From contig NC_030987.1 of assembly GCF_000149955.1 (NCBI RefSeq), forward strand, positions 838,003 to 902,002: a stretch of 64,000 nt of DNA. Direction: 5' to 3'. This document shows, in pieces, positions 1 through 10,958 of this stretch. Under the pieces are notes generated by a model. That model searched no databases. It had not been told where the DNA came from and saw only the letters and a program-made list of their open reading frames with translations. The stretch comes from Fusarium oxysporum f. sp. lycopersici 4287 (Eukaryota > Ascomycota > Sordariomycetes > Hypocreales > Nectriaceae). A program made the position numbers and the translations under genes. Each line of letters opens with the position of its first letter. Positions within the stretch are counted from its first letter, which is position 1.

Positions 1-1600
1 GCTAAAAAGGGTGCCGTCATAGTCTTTACCAACACCGTATACCGCTTTAAAAATGTTAGCATGCATTTCATGGTGATTTTTGTGGGGGATGGCACTTACT
101 CCCCAGTAGTCGGGCTATTAACCGAGCAAGCTGCACATGAAGGGTCAGACTCAGTGAGCTCAGCGAGCTGTCCGCCTGAGAAGGTAGCTTATTGGTGATA
201 TCTTCGTCTCTTATGGCACTCGTTGCACCAATGAGAGCAGCGAACTCTTGATCCAGCATATAGACAACCCAGAATATGATGTGGCATCGCTTAGAGTGCT
301 GTGCCCCCACAGCTTCTTCCGGCATGTGTCTGTGAAATCCGGAAAGTACACATATCCGGAGAGCCTGTCCAATATGTTGATATGCTGCCACTCTCATGTC
401 AATCGACTGAAAGTAGATAGCGGCTAGGGTGAGTGCTTGCGCAGAGAGAACAGGGTCAAGAGCAATGCCGGCCAACTCAGGCATCAATGGCATCGCCCGT
501 GCAGCATATTGATACCCCGGCGGACTTCCATCAGGACTTTTCCCACCCAGAAAGGCCTTTCCAAAAGCTATCATGAGTAAATACTGCGCATACCACAGCT
601 TGCACGATGCCGCTTTAGCCGAAGCATCTTGATAAAGCTCTTTAAAATGCTGAAGAAACTCAGCCTCATCTATCAAACTCGCCAAAGGACCAAGATAGAA
701 CCTCGCAGTCTGAATGAGGAAATATGCATAGTCTGACGGAGGTAAGTTGGAAATATCCGGTTGCTCATCTGGCATAAGTGGTCTCCACTGTAGTCGGAAG
801 GCTACTCCGTCGAGGTGCCAGGGTAGAGGCTCGTTATTTGCTTCGGGGAGATGCTTGCCTACAAGGGCTAGGACTCTCCTGCAGAAGGCCCATGATGACG
901 CGGGGCCCATGTACCCTGCGGAGGTCTGTTAGTGTATGCCGATGATTGACGGATGGAAACGTACAGTATCGACCCATAGCTTGGCCGAAGACGTAATCGT
1001 TGTCGACGAGGGGGTTCTGTCGGAAGGCCGGTTCGAGGACGTCATTGGTGGATAGAGAGGCAGCCTCGTTTGTTTCGTCGTTCTCGTCATGATCTTGAGG
1101 TGTTCCAAGAGTAAGATCTGAAGCTACTACGTTAGTCAGGATGGCAGGTTGTTGACTAGCTACTCACCTCCATCTGCAACCATGGATGCGTCTCGCGTGA
1201 CTACACCGGAGATACCATAATCAGAAACAGAAGAGTGCCTTGGACGCGGCCTAATGCCATCGCCAAGAGACCCTGGAGATGGAAGTCCATCTTGTCGCCT
1301 CTCTAAGGCACGGAGGTAGCTGTCCCAACGGTTAGTCACAGCGACATAAGAGAAAGCGACGAGACTTACCTCTCGGGAACAGAGACTTTCTTCTCCTCCG
1401 CCTCGTATATGCATCTCTCATTCTTCCGTCCACACCTCAAACAAGGCTGCGCCCCCGAACACTTGACCTTCATAGACCGACATCGCTTACACCTACCCAA
1501 CCATGGCAATCAGCTATCGGCTTTCAACGACCCAGATAAGAACTCACGCTTTGGCACATTTCTTAATAATCCGAAATTGACCATTCTGTGTAGTAGGCAT
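1..1600 (-). CDS. Zn2Cys6 fungal transcription factor (3' end beyond window)
   Basis: Nuclear regulator, target unknown. Exons read on the minus strand: 1548-1600, 1370-1492, 1168-1319, 965-1117, 100-915 and 1-44, all joined in frame by GT-AG introns of 49-55 nt, giving 447 visible codons. The Zn2Cys6 cluster straddles intron 1 and shows the spacing C-x2-C-x6-C-x5-C-x2-C-x6-C (starts CKRCRSMKVKC), followed by a short linker/dimerisation stretch (YLRALERR). The middle-homology (fungal_trans) region starts at RYWYMGPASSWAFCRRVL. The start at 1600 was chosen because MPTTQNGQ splices directly into the cluster. The last exon ends in VYGVGKDYDGTLF at the window edge, so the C-terminus is missing. 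Family assignment is secure; what it regulates is not visible. Confidence 0.9.
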
Positions 1601-2124
1601 CGTTGCGCAATTGACAATGGCTGTTGAGGAGAGGTCGGCGTGCTGTTCCGACTTAAGTCTTCTAGCTGGAATATCATTCCGGCTGGGTCTTTGCCTAATG
1701 TGGTAGCGTTCGTGAAAAAGCTTATCAGCGGCTTTGGAGGATTGGGCTGCGTTATCGGCTGCGGAGTGAAGCGGCCGGAATGAGATGCCGATAGTGGAAG
1801 CTTATCACGCGGGATTGTTAGTGTCCTATATCGGTATAACAATCCCGACATTTCCACTTGAGATTTGCGTCAGTGTAAGTCGACTGCCGGATTCAGTGCT
1901 TCTGGAAGAGATCGCTGTTTCTAAAACTGGTAAGTGCTTTGATGTCAGAATTGTCATAATGACCAGGGTTTGGACTACGTTTCGCTCCGCAATTGCATCA
2001 AGGTCAGTTAGAACGATATGTCCCGATCATATCATCCAGAGGCACAGTATCTGACCCTCCTCAATCCAGACCATTAACGTTACATGCACGCAAATGCCTG
2101 ATAACAAACGCATCGCCCTCAACA
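1601..2124. other. intergenic region between divergent regulator and flavin-reductase-like gene
   Basis: Shared upstream region of the minus-strand regulator and the plus-strand flavin reductase-like gene. Open frames here are short, have no family signature and overlap both promoters. I see no RNA gene or repeat. Confidence 0.5.
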
Positions 2125-3021
2125 ATGCGACTGACTTCGTCAGCTGCAGCTGCAGCTGCAGCTAAGCCTGCATTCTCAGCAGTGCAACCAATCACCAATT
2201 TCGTGGAGACGATAGCCAACCGACCAGACTTTGATCACTCCGGCAAGCCCATTGAGATAACAAAGTCCCCAGACCCATCCTGGTCTTATGGAGATGGTGT
2301 CCGCAGTGGTCAATCCCCCACTGACAAGGTCCACCGAGAGATCGACCCGTACTCGCCTGACAGATCCGTCGGGCAGAACTACCGACTTTTAATCTCTGGT
2401 ATTGCACCTCGACCTGTTGGCTTCATCAGTACTATTTCCGGCAATGGGGAGACGAAGAACTTGGCGCCTTTTAGCTATTTTCAAGTCACTGATCACGACC
2501 CGCCCATGTTTATCGTTAGCTTCTCATCTCGCGTTGGGTCAGCTAAGGATACGTATCAGAATCTGAAGGATACTGGGGAATGTGTTATCAACACGGTTTC
2601 GGAGAACATGATAGAGGCAGTGAATGCTTCATCCATTGATGCTCCGTATGGAGTGTCGGAATGGGATATCACTGGCTTGACCGAAGCACCAACAACTACG
2701 GTCAGACCATCCCGTGTCAAAGAGTCGGTACTGTCTATTGAAGGGCAAGTTGTGGATATCAAAGAATTCGAAAGTCATAAGCCTGGGATGAGCAATTACG
2801 GAATGGTTCTCATCAAGGCGACACGGTTTTGGGTTCAGGAAGATGCTGCAAACGAGGATTTTAGCCACATTGAGCTTGACAAGCTACGGCCGATCGGACA
2901 ATTGGGTGGCATGTCGTATGGGCGAATTACCTCAACCTTTGAGCTCCCAAGAACGAGATGGGCCGATGAGAAGCCAAAGAATAAGTTATTAACCAAGTTG
3001 GAGAACGAAAAGGCATTATAG
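2125..3021 (+). CDS. flavin reductase-like protein, FMN-binding split barrel
   Basis: Single-exon protein of 298 aa. After an alanine-rich N-terminus (a GCTGCA tandem near 2140-2163) it carries a split-barrel flavoprotein core: PYSPDRSVGQNYRLLISGIAPRPVGFIST, with the family hallmarks APRPVG(F/W)IST, LAPFSYF and PPMFIVSFSS, and later a domain-end stretch PIGQLGGMSYGRI. Members bind FMN and act as flavin reductases or as partners of flavin-dependent oxygenases; the real substrate cannot be read. An in-frame ATG at 1993 exists, but 2125 is preferred because the intervening 44 residues look non-coding and the alanine-rich start is typical. The next gene (proline dehydrogenase) is convergent, 150 bp downstream. 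Confidence 0.85.
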   Translation: MRLTSSAAAAAAAKPAFSAVQPITNFVETIANRPDFDHSGKPIEITKSPDPSWSYGDGVRSGQSPTDKVHREIDPYSPDRSVGQNYRLLISGIAPRPVGFISTISGNGETKNLAPFSYFQVTDHDPPMFIVSFSSRVGSAKDTYQNLKDTGECVINTVSENMIEAVNASSIDAPYGVSEWDITGLTEAPTTTVRPSRVKESVLSIEGQVVDIKEFESHKPGMSNYGMVLIKATRFWVQEDAANEDFSHIELDKLRPIGQLGGMSYGRITSTFELPRTRWADEKPKNKLLTKLENEKAL

Positions 3022-3171
3022 CAAAGCGTATCCTATCTTGGTATCTTGCTGTAGAACTTCCTCTGAGATAGATAAACATTGTTCTGCCTTCAATCTTAGA
3101 TCTGATCAATCTTAATCACGTTTCCATAATTTGAGCTTCAAAAGTCTTCAACCTTGATTTCTGTCTATTAT

Positions 3172-4608
3172 CTACCCCAGTATCCTACGTCGGAGCTCCT
3201 GTCTCATCGCCTGCGCCATATGCTGCGTCCTCTCAACAGCACCACGATTCTCCACCGCACGTCGATACAAATAATTGATACACTCCTGCACCGAACCCCA
3301 AGGTAAACATTTGTAAATCTTTGGTGTCTCGGAAGTGAGTCTGTTCTCCTTCACAGCCTGCTCGTAACCCTGCAGCAGCTTGCAACTCAACTCATCGGCC
3401 ATACCCATGATCTGTGCACATTTCATAGGCACTGTGGGAAGACCAGCCTCGAGACGCTTTCTGTGTGTGCCAAGGGCCTTTTGCGCACTCTCAGCATTAT
3501 GTGTCGCCAAAACGAGTGCCGCGTCGGGGAAGCTGAGGTTGGCAGCTTCATCTGGCACTCTTCGAGAAATTAGCATGTCTGCAATATCATTATATGAGTT
3601 GTCCGTATCCTCTTTTGTATCATGAATGAGGGATCGGATTTCATTCTCGATATATGCGCCGCGAACTAGCTTGATACCAACAGTCCAGCCTTCTTGGGCT
3701 GCTAGGTGGATATGCCTTTTCGCATTCTGTCTAGCGCCTTTGAGATAAGCTTGAATGGTGTTGTAAACCAGGGCATTCCCGTTCCGGTTGTGTTCTCGCA
3801 TGAGGATGATGGTCCAGTCGTCGAGTGTAGGTTGCATAGCTTGTTGTTCTGCGTCTATCCAGAGTTGACATCCGCGCCTTCGAGTCTCGCTACAGATATC
3901 GTTGAGAGCTTTGTGGAGGTAGCTATTCATCGGCTTACCAGCCTGTAAAGCGTCTACGGCGATGGGTCCGGCACCAGTCACCCTGGGCTATGTAAGTTGC
4001 TGGCCATTTGCACAGAAGTAGGTTACTTACTTGACAGCCAGAAGATCACCGGCCTCGATCATATTCAGAGTATTGATGTTGCCCTTCTTCCACTCATCGA
4101 TCATATCGTAGCACTCTTTTGGATAGTCCTCGACGCCAGTAGTCGGGAGCTTCACGTTAGGGTCCAGGACCACATCTTTGGAGTATCCGAGAATGATGCC
4201 GTGGAAACCAAGGTTCTTGATGTACTTGACAGTACTTGACACTTCGGGAATGCTGTTCCCTGCGCAAAAGTGGTCATAAATAGTCCATTGAAGGATCCGA
4301 CTGAGCACTGGGTTCTTATCTGGGTTGAGGACTGCTGAGTTCGACTGTGTGATGAGCGCGATGAATGCAAGTGACGGTTGTAACAGCCAGCGATTTGCCA
4401 TTATAGTCGTCAATGCGACCGAACGAAGTAAAACCCCCATCGGTATCTTGGAGAGAGGTGATGGTTCCTCTGCCGTGGGTGCCTGAGTAGGCTTTAAAGT
4501 GGTTCTTAGCGCTGCATTGGAGATAGCTCTTATTTGTGGTTGGGCGTAAAAGCGAGATGATAAGGGCAAAATATGCCTTTGATGTTGAACGACAGTTCTG
4601 GAAAGCAT
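3172..4608 (-). CDS. PUT1: mitochondrial proline dehydrogenase (proline oxidase)
   Basis: FAD enzyme that oxidises L-proline to pyrroline-5-carboxylate in the mitochondrial matrix and feeds electrons to the respiratory chain. Exons 4031-4608 and 3172-3982 with one 48-nt intron give 462 aa, a normal length for fungal enzymes. The N-terminus (MLSRTVVQHQRHIL) is basic and hydroxyl-rich, as expected of a matrix presequence. Visible family motifs are KVTGAGPIAVDAL (bridging the intron), the substrate/FAD motif KLVRGAYIENE, and C-terminal YLYRRAVENRGAVERT with the conserved arginines. It is transcribed divergently from P5C dehydrogenase, the next enzyme of the pathway, across a 572-bp promoter. This arrangement suggests proline-induced co-regulation (inference). 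Confidence 0.95.
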
Positions 4609-4776
4609 GTTGAGATGATAAAGGAGTGGTTGATTGATGGTGATAAGACACTTCTAGCTCTATTGTAAAACGGTCATGGCTTTCATATACTCTCATAAAA
4701 GCGCCATCCTCACCTCCCCCGCCTGGATTCCAGCCAACACTATCTACTATCAAGCTACATTCCGCCAATAAGCAAA

Positions 4777-4795
4777 GTCGGAATGATTCGCCGAC
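4777..4795. promoter_or_regulatory. GTCGG-N9-CCGAC inverted repeat, site A
   Basis: Seen directly: GTCGG, nine bases, CCGAC. CGG/CCG inverted half-sites with fixed spacing are what Zn2Cys6 dimers bind; yeast Put3 uses the CGG-N10-CCG type. That a proline regulator binds here is inference from the flanking genes. Confidence 0.55.
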
Positions 4796-5041
4796 GCTTC
4801 TATTCCTATCTCGTTACCCTGAGAGCAAACCCCGCATGGTCAAGCGGACTCTCTTCATCACAAAAGGCGTGGCGTTATGCGAAGAAGGTCATGAGGACGT
4901 GATACTGTACTCATGCAGATCTCGCTGATAAGTGCCGGGACCAATCATTCCAGAAAGTGGAGAATCAATTACGATCTGGGCTCCTTTGTATATGCATGTG
5001 TTGACTGACTTGTCAGTCTGGGTGTCGGAGCAAGATATGTA

Positions 5042-5060
5042 GTCGGGATGCCATCCCGAC
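5042..5060. promoter_or_regulatory. GTCGG-N9-CCGAC inverted repeat, site B
   Basis: Second copy with the same half-sites and the same nine-base spacing as the site at 4777. Here the palindrome is perfect over 9-bp arms (GTCGGGATG / CATCCCGAC) around a single central base. It lies about 120 bp before the P5C dehydrogenase start. Confidence 0.6.
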
Positions 5061-5180
5061 TTCTCTTGGCCTACTCCGTGCCTCTTGACTTATAAGATGA
5101 CTGGTTATGTGATAAGAAGAAGGCACATACTACAATTTACCAAAGTCTCTATTAGTTGATTTTGCCTTCATCAGCCGAGA

Positions 5181-7003
5181 ATGTTCAGATCTCTTAGCTC
5201 TCAGCATCGGCCTCTGGCTCGACTTGGTGCTCTTCACCAGCACAAGCCCAAAGCTCTGTTAGCCAGCCGGTATTTGAGTCTGTGGAACCCACCAAAATTC
5301 GAGAATGAGAAAATGGTAAGTCGGCTTAGACATAAAGCCCTTCGTACTAACATGATATCGTAGTTCGACTATGCCAAGGGCTCCCCAGAACGAGCCCAGC
5401 TTACAGAAAGTATCAAGAAGCTCAAGAGCTCGTTCCCTGTCAAGATTCCCATTCAAATCAGCGGCGCAGAGGTGAGTAACTCGTGCTCCCCTAGATACTA
5501 CAATACTTATATCAGCCTCAGATCACCAGCAAGCAAATTCTTAAGCAGCAAAACCCATCAAACCACAAAGAAGTCGTGGCTGAATATGCAACCGCCACAC
5601 CTGACCATGTCAACGCAGCTATAGACGCCGCTCTCAAGGCCAAGCCCGATTGGGAAGCTCTGCCCTTTGAAGATCGCGCAGCCATTTTCCTTCGTGCAGC
5701 TGAGTTGGTAACTGGTAAATATCGCTCGGATATCGTTGCGGCAACCATGATTGGCATGGGCAAAAATATATGGCAAGCTGAGATTGATGCTCCAGCCGAG
5801 ACAGCAGACTTCTTCCGTCATTATATCGACGAGGCATGGAAGCTGTATGCTCAGCAACCGAAAGTACAGACGCCTGGTGTATGGAACAAGATGGAGTATC
5901 GACCATTGGAGGGTTTTGTATATGCAGTGTCCCCTTTTAACTTCACTGCTCTTGGTGCCACGCTTGTCGGACCAGCTGCTTTACTCGGGAACGTCGTGGT
6001 TTGGAAGCCTTCTGACTCAGCTATACATGCTAGTTGGCTTCTGTATCAGATCCTTCTTGAAGCCGGTCTTCCAAAGGACGTCATTCAGTTCTTGCCTGGC
6101 GAGCCCAACGAGGTCACTGATGCAGTCCTGAAGAGACCTGAGTTCGGCGCTCTGACCTTCATCGGCTCGACCAAGGTCTTCAAGGGATTGCAGAAGAAAA
6201 TTGGCAACGGTATTGGGGACGAGATCTACAACTCGTATCCCCGGGTTGTCGGAGAGACCGGCGGCAAGAACTGGGGAATTGTTCACCCAACTGCAGATGT
6301 GAAGAGTGCTGCTCTCAACACAGTTAGAGCTGCTTTTGAGTACCAGGGACAGAAGTGCTCCGCCAACTCTCGTGTCTACGTCGCGGCGTCAGTGTGGCCT
6401 GAGTTCAAGAAACACCTTCAAGAGCAAGTGTCTGCTTTGAAGGTTGGAGACGTCGAGAACTACGAAAACTTCATCAATCCAGTCATTCATGAGGCCTCGT
6501 TTGATAAGCTTAACAAGATTATCGAGGATGCTAAGAATGACAAGGACCTGGAACTTGTCGTCGGTGGCAAGGCGTCTAAGGACAAAGGCTACTACGTTTA
6601 CCCAACAGTCTATCAGACAACCAACCCTCGTCACGAAATCATGACACAAGAGCTTTTCGGCCCTATCCTCGGCATCTATGTCTTTCCTGACAATGAGTGG
6701 GAAGAAACCTTGACTCTTCTTGATACTACATCCAGATACGCTCTGACGGGTAGTATTTTTGCCAAAGACCCATACGTGCTACGCGAGGCTCAAAATGCCT
6801 TGAAGCACGCTGCTGGCATGCTGTATCTGAACACTAAGTGTACTGGTGCAGTGGTGGCTCAACAGCCTTTCGGAGGTTCTCGTGACTCGGGCACCAATGA
6901 TAAGACTGGAACTATGGCCCATTTGCAGAGGTTTGTGAGCACTAGGACGATCAAGGAGGAGTTTGTGCCGTTACAGAAAGTTCTATACCCCTCTAATGAG
7001 TAA
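5181..7003 (+). CDS. PUT2: mitochondrial delta-1-pyrroline-5-carboxylate dehydrogenase
   Basis: NAD-dependent aldehyde dehydrogenase that converts P5C/glutamate semialdehyde to glutamate, the second step of proline use. Exons 5181-5315, 5364-5471 and 5516-7003 give 576 aa, with introns of 48 and 44 nt. A mitochondrial presequence (MFRSLSSQHRPLARLG) is visible. Aldehyde dehydrogenase signatures: SPFNFTALGATLVGPAALLGN, catalytic glutamate region GETGGKNWG, catalytic cysteine in YQGQKCSANSRVYV, and the C-terminal FGGSRDSGTNDKTG. Paired with proline dehydrogenase on the opposite strand. A diverged copy of its last 30 codons is found 1.4 kb downstream at 8371-8469. Confidence 0.96.
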
Positions 7004-7122
7004 TTCTTTGGTATATATATAATAAATTATTAATTATTAGGAGTACCTTTTAGCGTCGCAGTAGACCAACAGCACTAAGATGGGCGTAAAAGAGCAGTAC
7101 ATGTCGATAAGATTACCTATCT

Positions 7123-8050
7123 TCAGGCGTTCGCTACAGAGGGCTGGTGCTTCTCTATGTATTCAACTGAGACACGATCCCCCGTAATGTACGATTTTGT
7201 GTAGAGCGTCTTGGTATCATTCCAAAAAACGGCGGTCATCTCCCCCTGCTTCTTGTTCCCATCTCCAGGTAGTGAACATTTGCCTTTCTCATTACAGGCT
7301 CGTGCATTCAAGAACGAGGCAGTTCCCCAGTTCGGAAAAACATATTGCGTTGTGTTCAGATATGTTCCTGCTTCAACGATCCTTTATATATCTGGTCAGC
7401 ATGAGACCTAGAGGGAGCAGCAAAAGTTCTCACCATTCGGCGGTTGCACCTTGAGCTGGGAAAGTGGGGCCGCGCCATAGGTTTGCAGCGTTTTGACTAT
7501 GTGTGTATGTCCGACTTGTGTTCAGGTTTGTAAGCGTGGTGCTGCCATGGTATCCGTTATTGGTCGTCTTGAGAACTACATGGATGTGGTCGCCCTCTGA
7601 TATGGCCAGCTTGGACGAGCTGACGTCAATAGGGTCATCGGGAATCCTTGACGAGGTGATTAGTACAGCTCTCGGAGACCAATCACCATCATCTCACCAT
7701 TCGTGAAAGCCTGTATACTGGGTCGTCCCGTTTGGCCACACCGACATTATAACTCCAGCTTGCCAAAGACCACGGACGATATCAGATGATAAAACGCCAT
7801 CGAGTCCGATCCAGAAAGAGGCAGTATACTCGTCGACTTCCTTATGCGGCTTCTTGGGAATCGATAGATGCGGCATCACAAGTGTGGCCTCGGCCATGGT
7901 GAAGCCGGTAGAATTGCTGGACAGGTTGAAGTTGTCAGCGAATCGCACTGGACCAGCCCATGCTTCACCATAAGAAAGCGGGTATTGACTACCGTCTTTC
8001 GCTGCGCAGGCAATGCCAAAAAGGGAAGCTGCTAAAACTTTGAAAATCAT
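7123..8050 (-). CDS. secreted glutamic peptidase, eqolisin (G1) family
   Basis: Exons 7698-8050, 7434-7646 and 7123-7381 give 274 aa; introns of 51 and 52 nt, the first with a perfect TACTAAT-like branch site. A signal peptide (MIFKVLAASLFGIACAA) opens the protein. Family marks in order: WAGPVRFA, FWIGLDG, LWQAGV with catalytic Gln at residue 97, HEWIPDDPIDV, and AEWIVE with catalytic Glu near residue 192. Both residues of the Gln/Glu dyad are therefore present, so an active acid endopeptidase is expected. The usual propeptide of several tens of residues between signal peptide and mature domain appears absent. Splicing was chosen because it restores the EW.PD motif. Confidence 0.9.
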
Positions 8051-8370
8051 TTTGGAAGATTGCTGCGGGAAGTGTAAAGAATCAGAACTAGATGGATACA
8101 GCTGCTACTTATAAGTCCCAGAAGTGGGTTATGTTACGCTCGCACCGATACGTGGAAGAATACGAGGAATCCGACCCGCTGATGCCGAGTTGCCGACGTG
8201 GTCAATCAATACCTCATAGGTGCAGCCACGGCTAACCAGGTAAAGAGATCACAGAATATGTAGAACTTTATTAGTCCGCCTAAAGTCACAGCTGCTCTGG
8301 TCGCCAACTATTCTAGCAGACAAATTGACACTCACTTGGCAGTGCGCCACGCCGCCACAGCCTATAGATT
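8051..8370. other. intergenic region upstream of the peptidase gene
   Basis: Promoter side of the peptidase. No gene recognised; a relic of P5C dehydrogenase starts at its far end. Confidence 0.5.
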
Positions 8371-8469
8371 ATGGCCCATTTGCAACGGCTCGTGAATACG
8401 AAGACAATTGAGGAGGGGTTTGTGCCATTAGAGAAGGTTCTGTATCCTTCTAACGAGCAAGGTTATTAA
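8371..8469 (+). pseudogene. relic of P5C dehydrogenase 3' end
   Basis: Reads MAHLQRLVNTKTIEEGFVPL and on through EKVLYPSNE, aligning with the last 30 codons of the intact P5C dehydrogenase ending at 7003 (MAHLQRFVSTRTIKEEFVPL...EKVLYPSNE-like tail). By hand count about 70 of 90 bases agree, and most differences fall in third codon positions. No upstream aldehyde dehydrogenase sequence is detectable, so only a fragment remains; the original stop codon position now reads CAA and the frame ends three codons later. The pattern of silent changes suggests it descends from a once functional second gene rather than a fresh local copy. Confidence 0.8.
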
Positions 8470-8489
8470 ATATTAGGAGAAACGAGCTT

Positions 8490-10820
8490 CTAGCTTAACA
8501 CAAAAGTTTCCAGGTTTACTCCCCGACTTTTAAGAGCTTCTGGCTCTAACCTTGGATCAGAGTTCACGATTCTGCCATCTTCCATATTCCGGAAGAAGTC
8601 ATACACTTCTGGGTCATCGCCTGTAAGGTCTCGCCCCAGCTCCTCCACTGAAACGCGCTGCCATCCTACAAGAGGCTCCAGCCTAGGGTCTTCTACTGTC
8701 AGCTCTCCTGTTTGGGGGTTATGATAGCGGGTGTAAGACCGGTGTTCAGTAACGGGATCATAGAATAGCTGGGCCTGCCACAGGGACGGAAGAGGGCCCA
8801 GCAAGCCTTGCGTAGCTTCTAGATCCCACACGTAGCAGTCACTCAGAAACTTCCAGGTGTTATCCTCAGATGGACGGAGTAGTACTGGAAAGTCGCAACC
8901 GAGGACGACGCAAATTACATCGCCTGGCGATATCAGCAGAGATCCCAAAGTTATGGTTTCTCACCTACCAGGCTGTGCGAAAGTACACGCTAAACCAATA
9001 CTACCCCTCTCAGTTGTGACCATTGCTCTACCTTTGGAACGTGTCCAGATGACATATTCCATCATGTCTCCGCGACTCAGCTTTGACACCGGTGTCGAGG
9101 CTGTCGAGAGAAATTCGGTTTCGAACCTATCCTTGATATGCTCTAGTGTAAATCCCTCGGTAGGACGACGTTCAATTCTTCCGTCTTGAAGAAAAGTGGC
9201 CGCAAAAGCATCCAGATAGGTGCCCCCACTAGGATACGGGTCTGTGAGAGAACATTCAGGTTCCCAAGATCGTATACTGCGAATTGCTGTTTCGCCATCG
9301 TCCCAATGATCAAAGGCCTTCTCAGAAACAGACTTCACAGTGTCGAATCGTAAACCAACTACCTTCAGTAAATTGGGCGCTTGGTACTCATGGTGTAGAG
9401 CAGAACATCCAGAGGCGTAGTGCTCTGACACTCTCCGGCCATATGGATCTACTTGAGAAAGATCAGGAACCCAAGAGGGGCAATTACCCTCATCCGGATT
9501 TCGAGGACAGCCACGCAGCTCCCAGCGGCTAAGAGCTTTGATATTAGCCAGAAAGCAGGACTTGTATAGCTCGACGACAGGTTGCTCATAATCCGGCTTG
9601 ATCTCACTCGCAAACCTGGGCGGTAGAATAGCCAGTAGTCCGTATATCTTATCGTGAAAGTCTGAACACAACCGTGCTTGATATGCATCCAGAGTATGTG
9701 CCAGTGTTGCTCCGATGGGATTTTTCGCTATGCTTCTCATGGCACTGATAGAAACTCGAGCCATCGGCATTTCGTTTTTATGCAGAAGGCATGCAACTGC
9801 ACGACGGAATAAAGCCCATGAAATAATTGCGTCGCCACTCTGGATGATGGAATCACGATTCGCCATGATAGCCTCTTGAACAGTCCAAAGACGGTGGAAC
9901 CAAGACCGGTCGCCGAGCTTTTTGATGGCTGACCATACCTCGTCGGAAAAGGAGACTGGAACATCGTCCTTCCACCACCTGAAGTCGGTTGTATCCGGAG
10001 ATGACATTATGAAACCGTTTGTTGTCTTCTCAACCTGAGATCCGATATGAGCCAGCTCAGAGAAAACCAGCCCTATGTCGTGCTTTTCGGGGCCAAGCCA
10101 GATAATAACTCGGCTACAATCCTGATAGATACTTGACATCCGAAGAACTTGAGTGGCCCTTTCGACATCGTCGTTTTGGTTGATGCAGATAGCATCCACC
10201 CACAGTACGCGCTCTTGATCTTGGTATCTCAAATGTCTGAGTGCCTTTCCTAGGTTCTTCCCAAGCTTGATGTTTCCCAGACACTCACCTGCCTCTCCCT
10301 CGATGGTAGCGACCACAGGGTCACATTGCCGACCCCAGACATAGGATAGAGCTTCGAAGACGGGTTGTGCGGGATTTACAGGTGGGAGCTCGTACAGTTC
10401 TGGGTCTATAGTTGGGTCTGGGTGTTTCCAAGTATGGACAATCCCACTTCCTTCATCACTTTCCTCATTTTCCTCAGTTTCCTCATTTTCCTCACTTGAT
10501 GCGTCGTCAGGCTCGTTCATGAAGATGAATCTTCCCTCGATTGTTTCAACAACATCCCACCCTGGAGGGAGCGTTCTTTGTAGATGTTTCCGGGATAGGC
10601 GTAGTGACCTCGGTTGCTCTGGTTGCCTCAGAAGTTCATGGGAGATTCGTAGTCGAATATCTTCGTCAAGCTTGCCGGGTAGTAGATGAATTAACCTAAT
10701 ATGGAGTGGAGACTCGAGTGCCTGGTATTTGTAAGGCTGGTCTCGATCAGCCTCGGATTGTGGTTCAGTCATTTCTATTTTCGAGTTGCGATACTTATGA
10801 TACAGGGCTTCTTTGTGCAA
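8490..10820 (-). CDS. HET-domain protein with WW-like insertion
   Basis: Heterokaryon-incompatibility-type protein of 761 aa, exons 8969-10820 and 8490-8923 with a 45-nt intron whose removal restores PGDVICVVLGCDFPVLLRP, the usual C-terminal HET-family stretch. HET motifs: FEALSYVWGRQ (residue 155), LWVDAICINQNDD plus MSSIYQDCSRVIIWLG (206-243) and RSWFHRLWTVQEA. Between the first HET element (IRLIHLLPG) and FEALSYVWG lies a WW-like module: LPPGWDVVETIEGRFIF at 84-100 and TWKHPDP at 130-136, split by an acidic Glu/Asn/Ser tract at 104-125 encoded by an imperfect 12-nt tandem. HET proteins mediate non-self recognition and programmed cell death; the partner gene is not visible. The start could also be Met17. 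Confidence 0.9.
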
Positions 10821-10958
10821 GCAGAGGAAGAGAGAAAATAATGCTGTGAAAGTGAGAAATAAGCCTAGTTGCGGCTGAAAGATGAGCGGTTATACCACCA
10901 ATCAGAAACACAGCTGTCTACAGGCAGTCCCCGCTTAACCATCGTGTTTTATACACTT

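Larger units (their letters stand above)
4609..5180. promoter_or_regulatory. bidirectional promoter of the proline catabolic pair
   Basis: The 572 bp between the two start codons of proline dehydrogenase and P5C dehydrogenase must hold the control sites of both. Two inverted repeats with identical half-sites and spacing lie in it (listed separately). No open frame with coding character is present. Confidence 0.8.
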
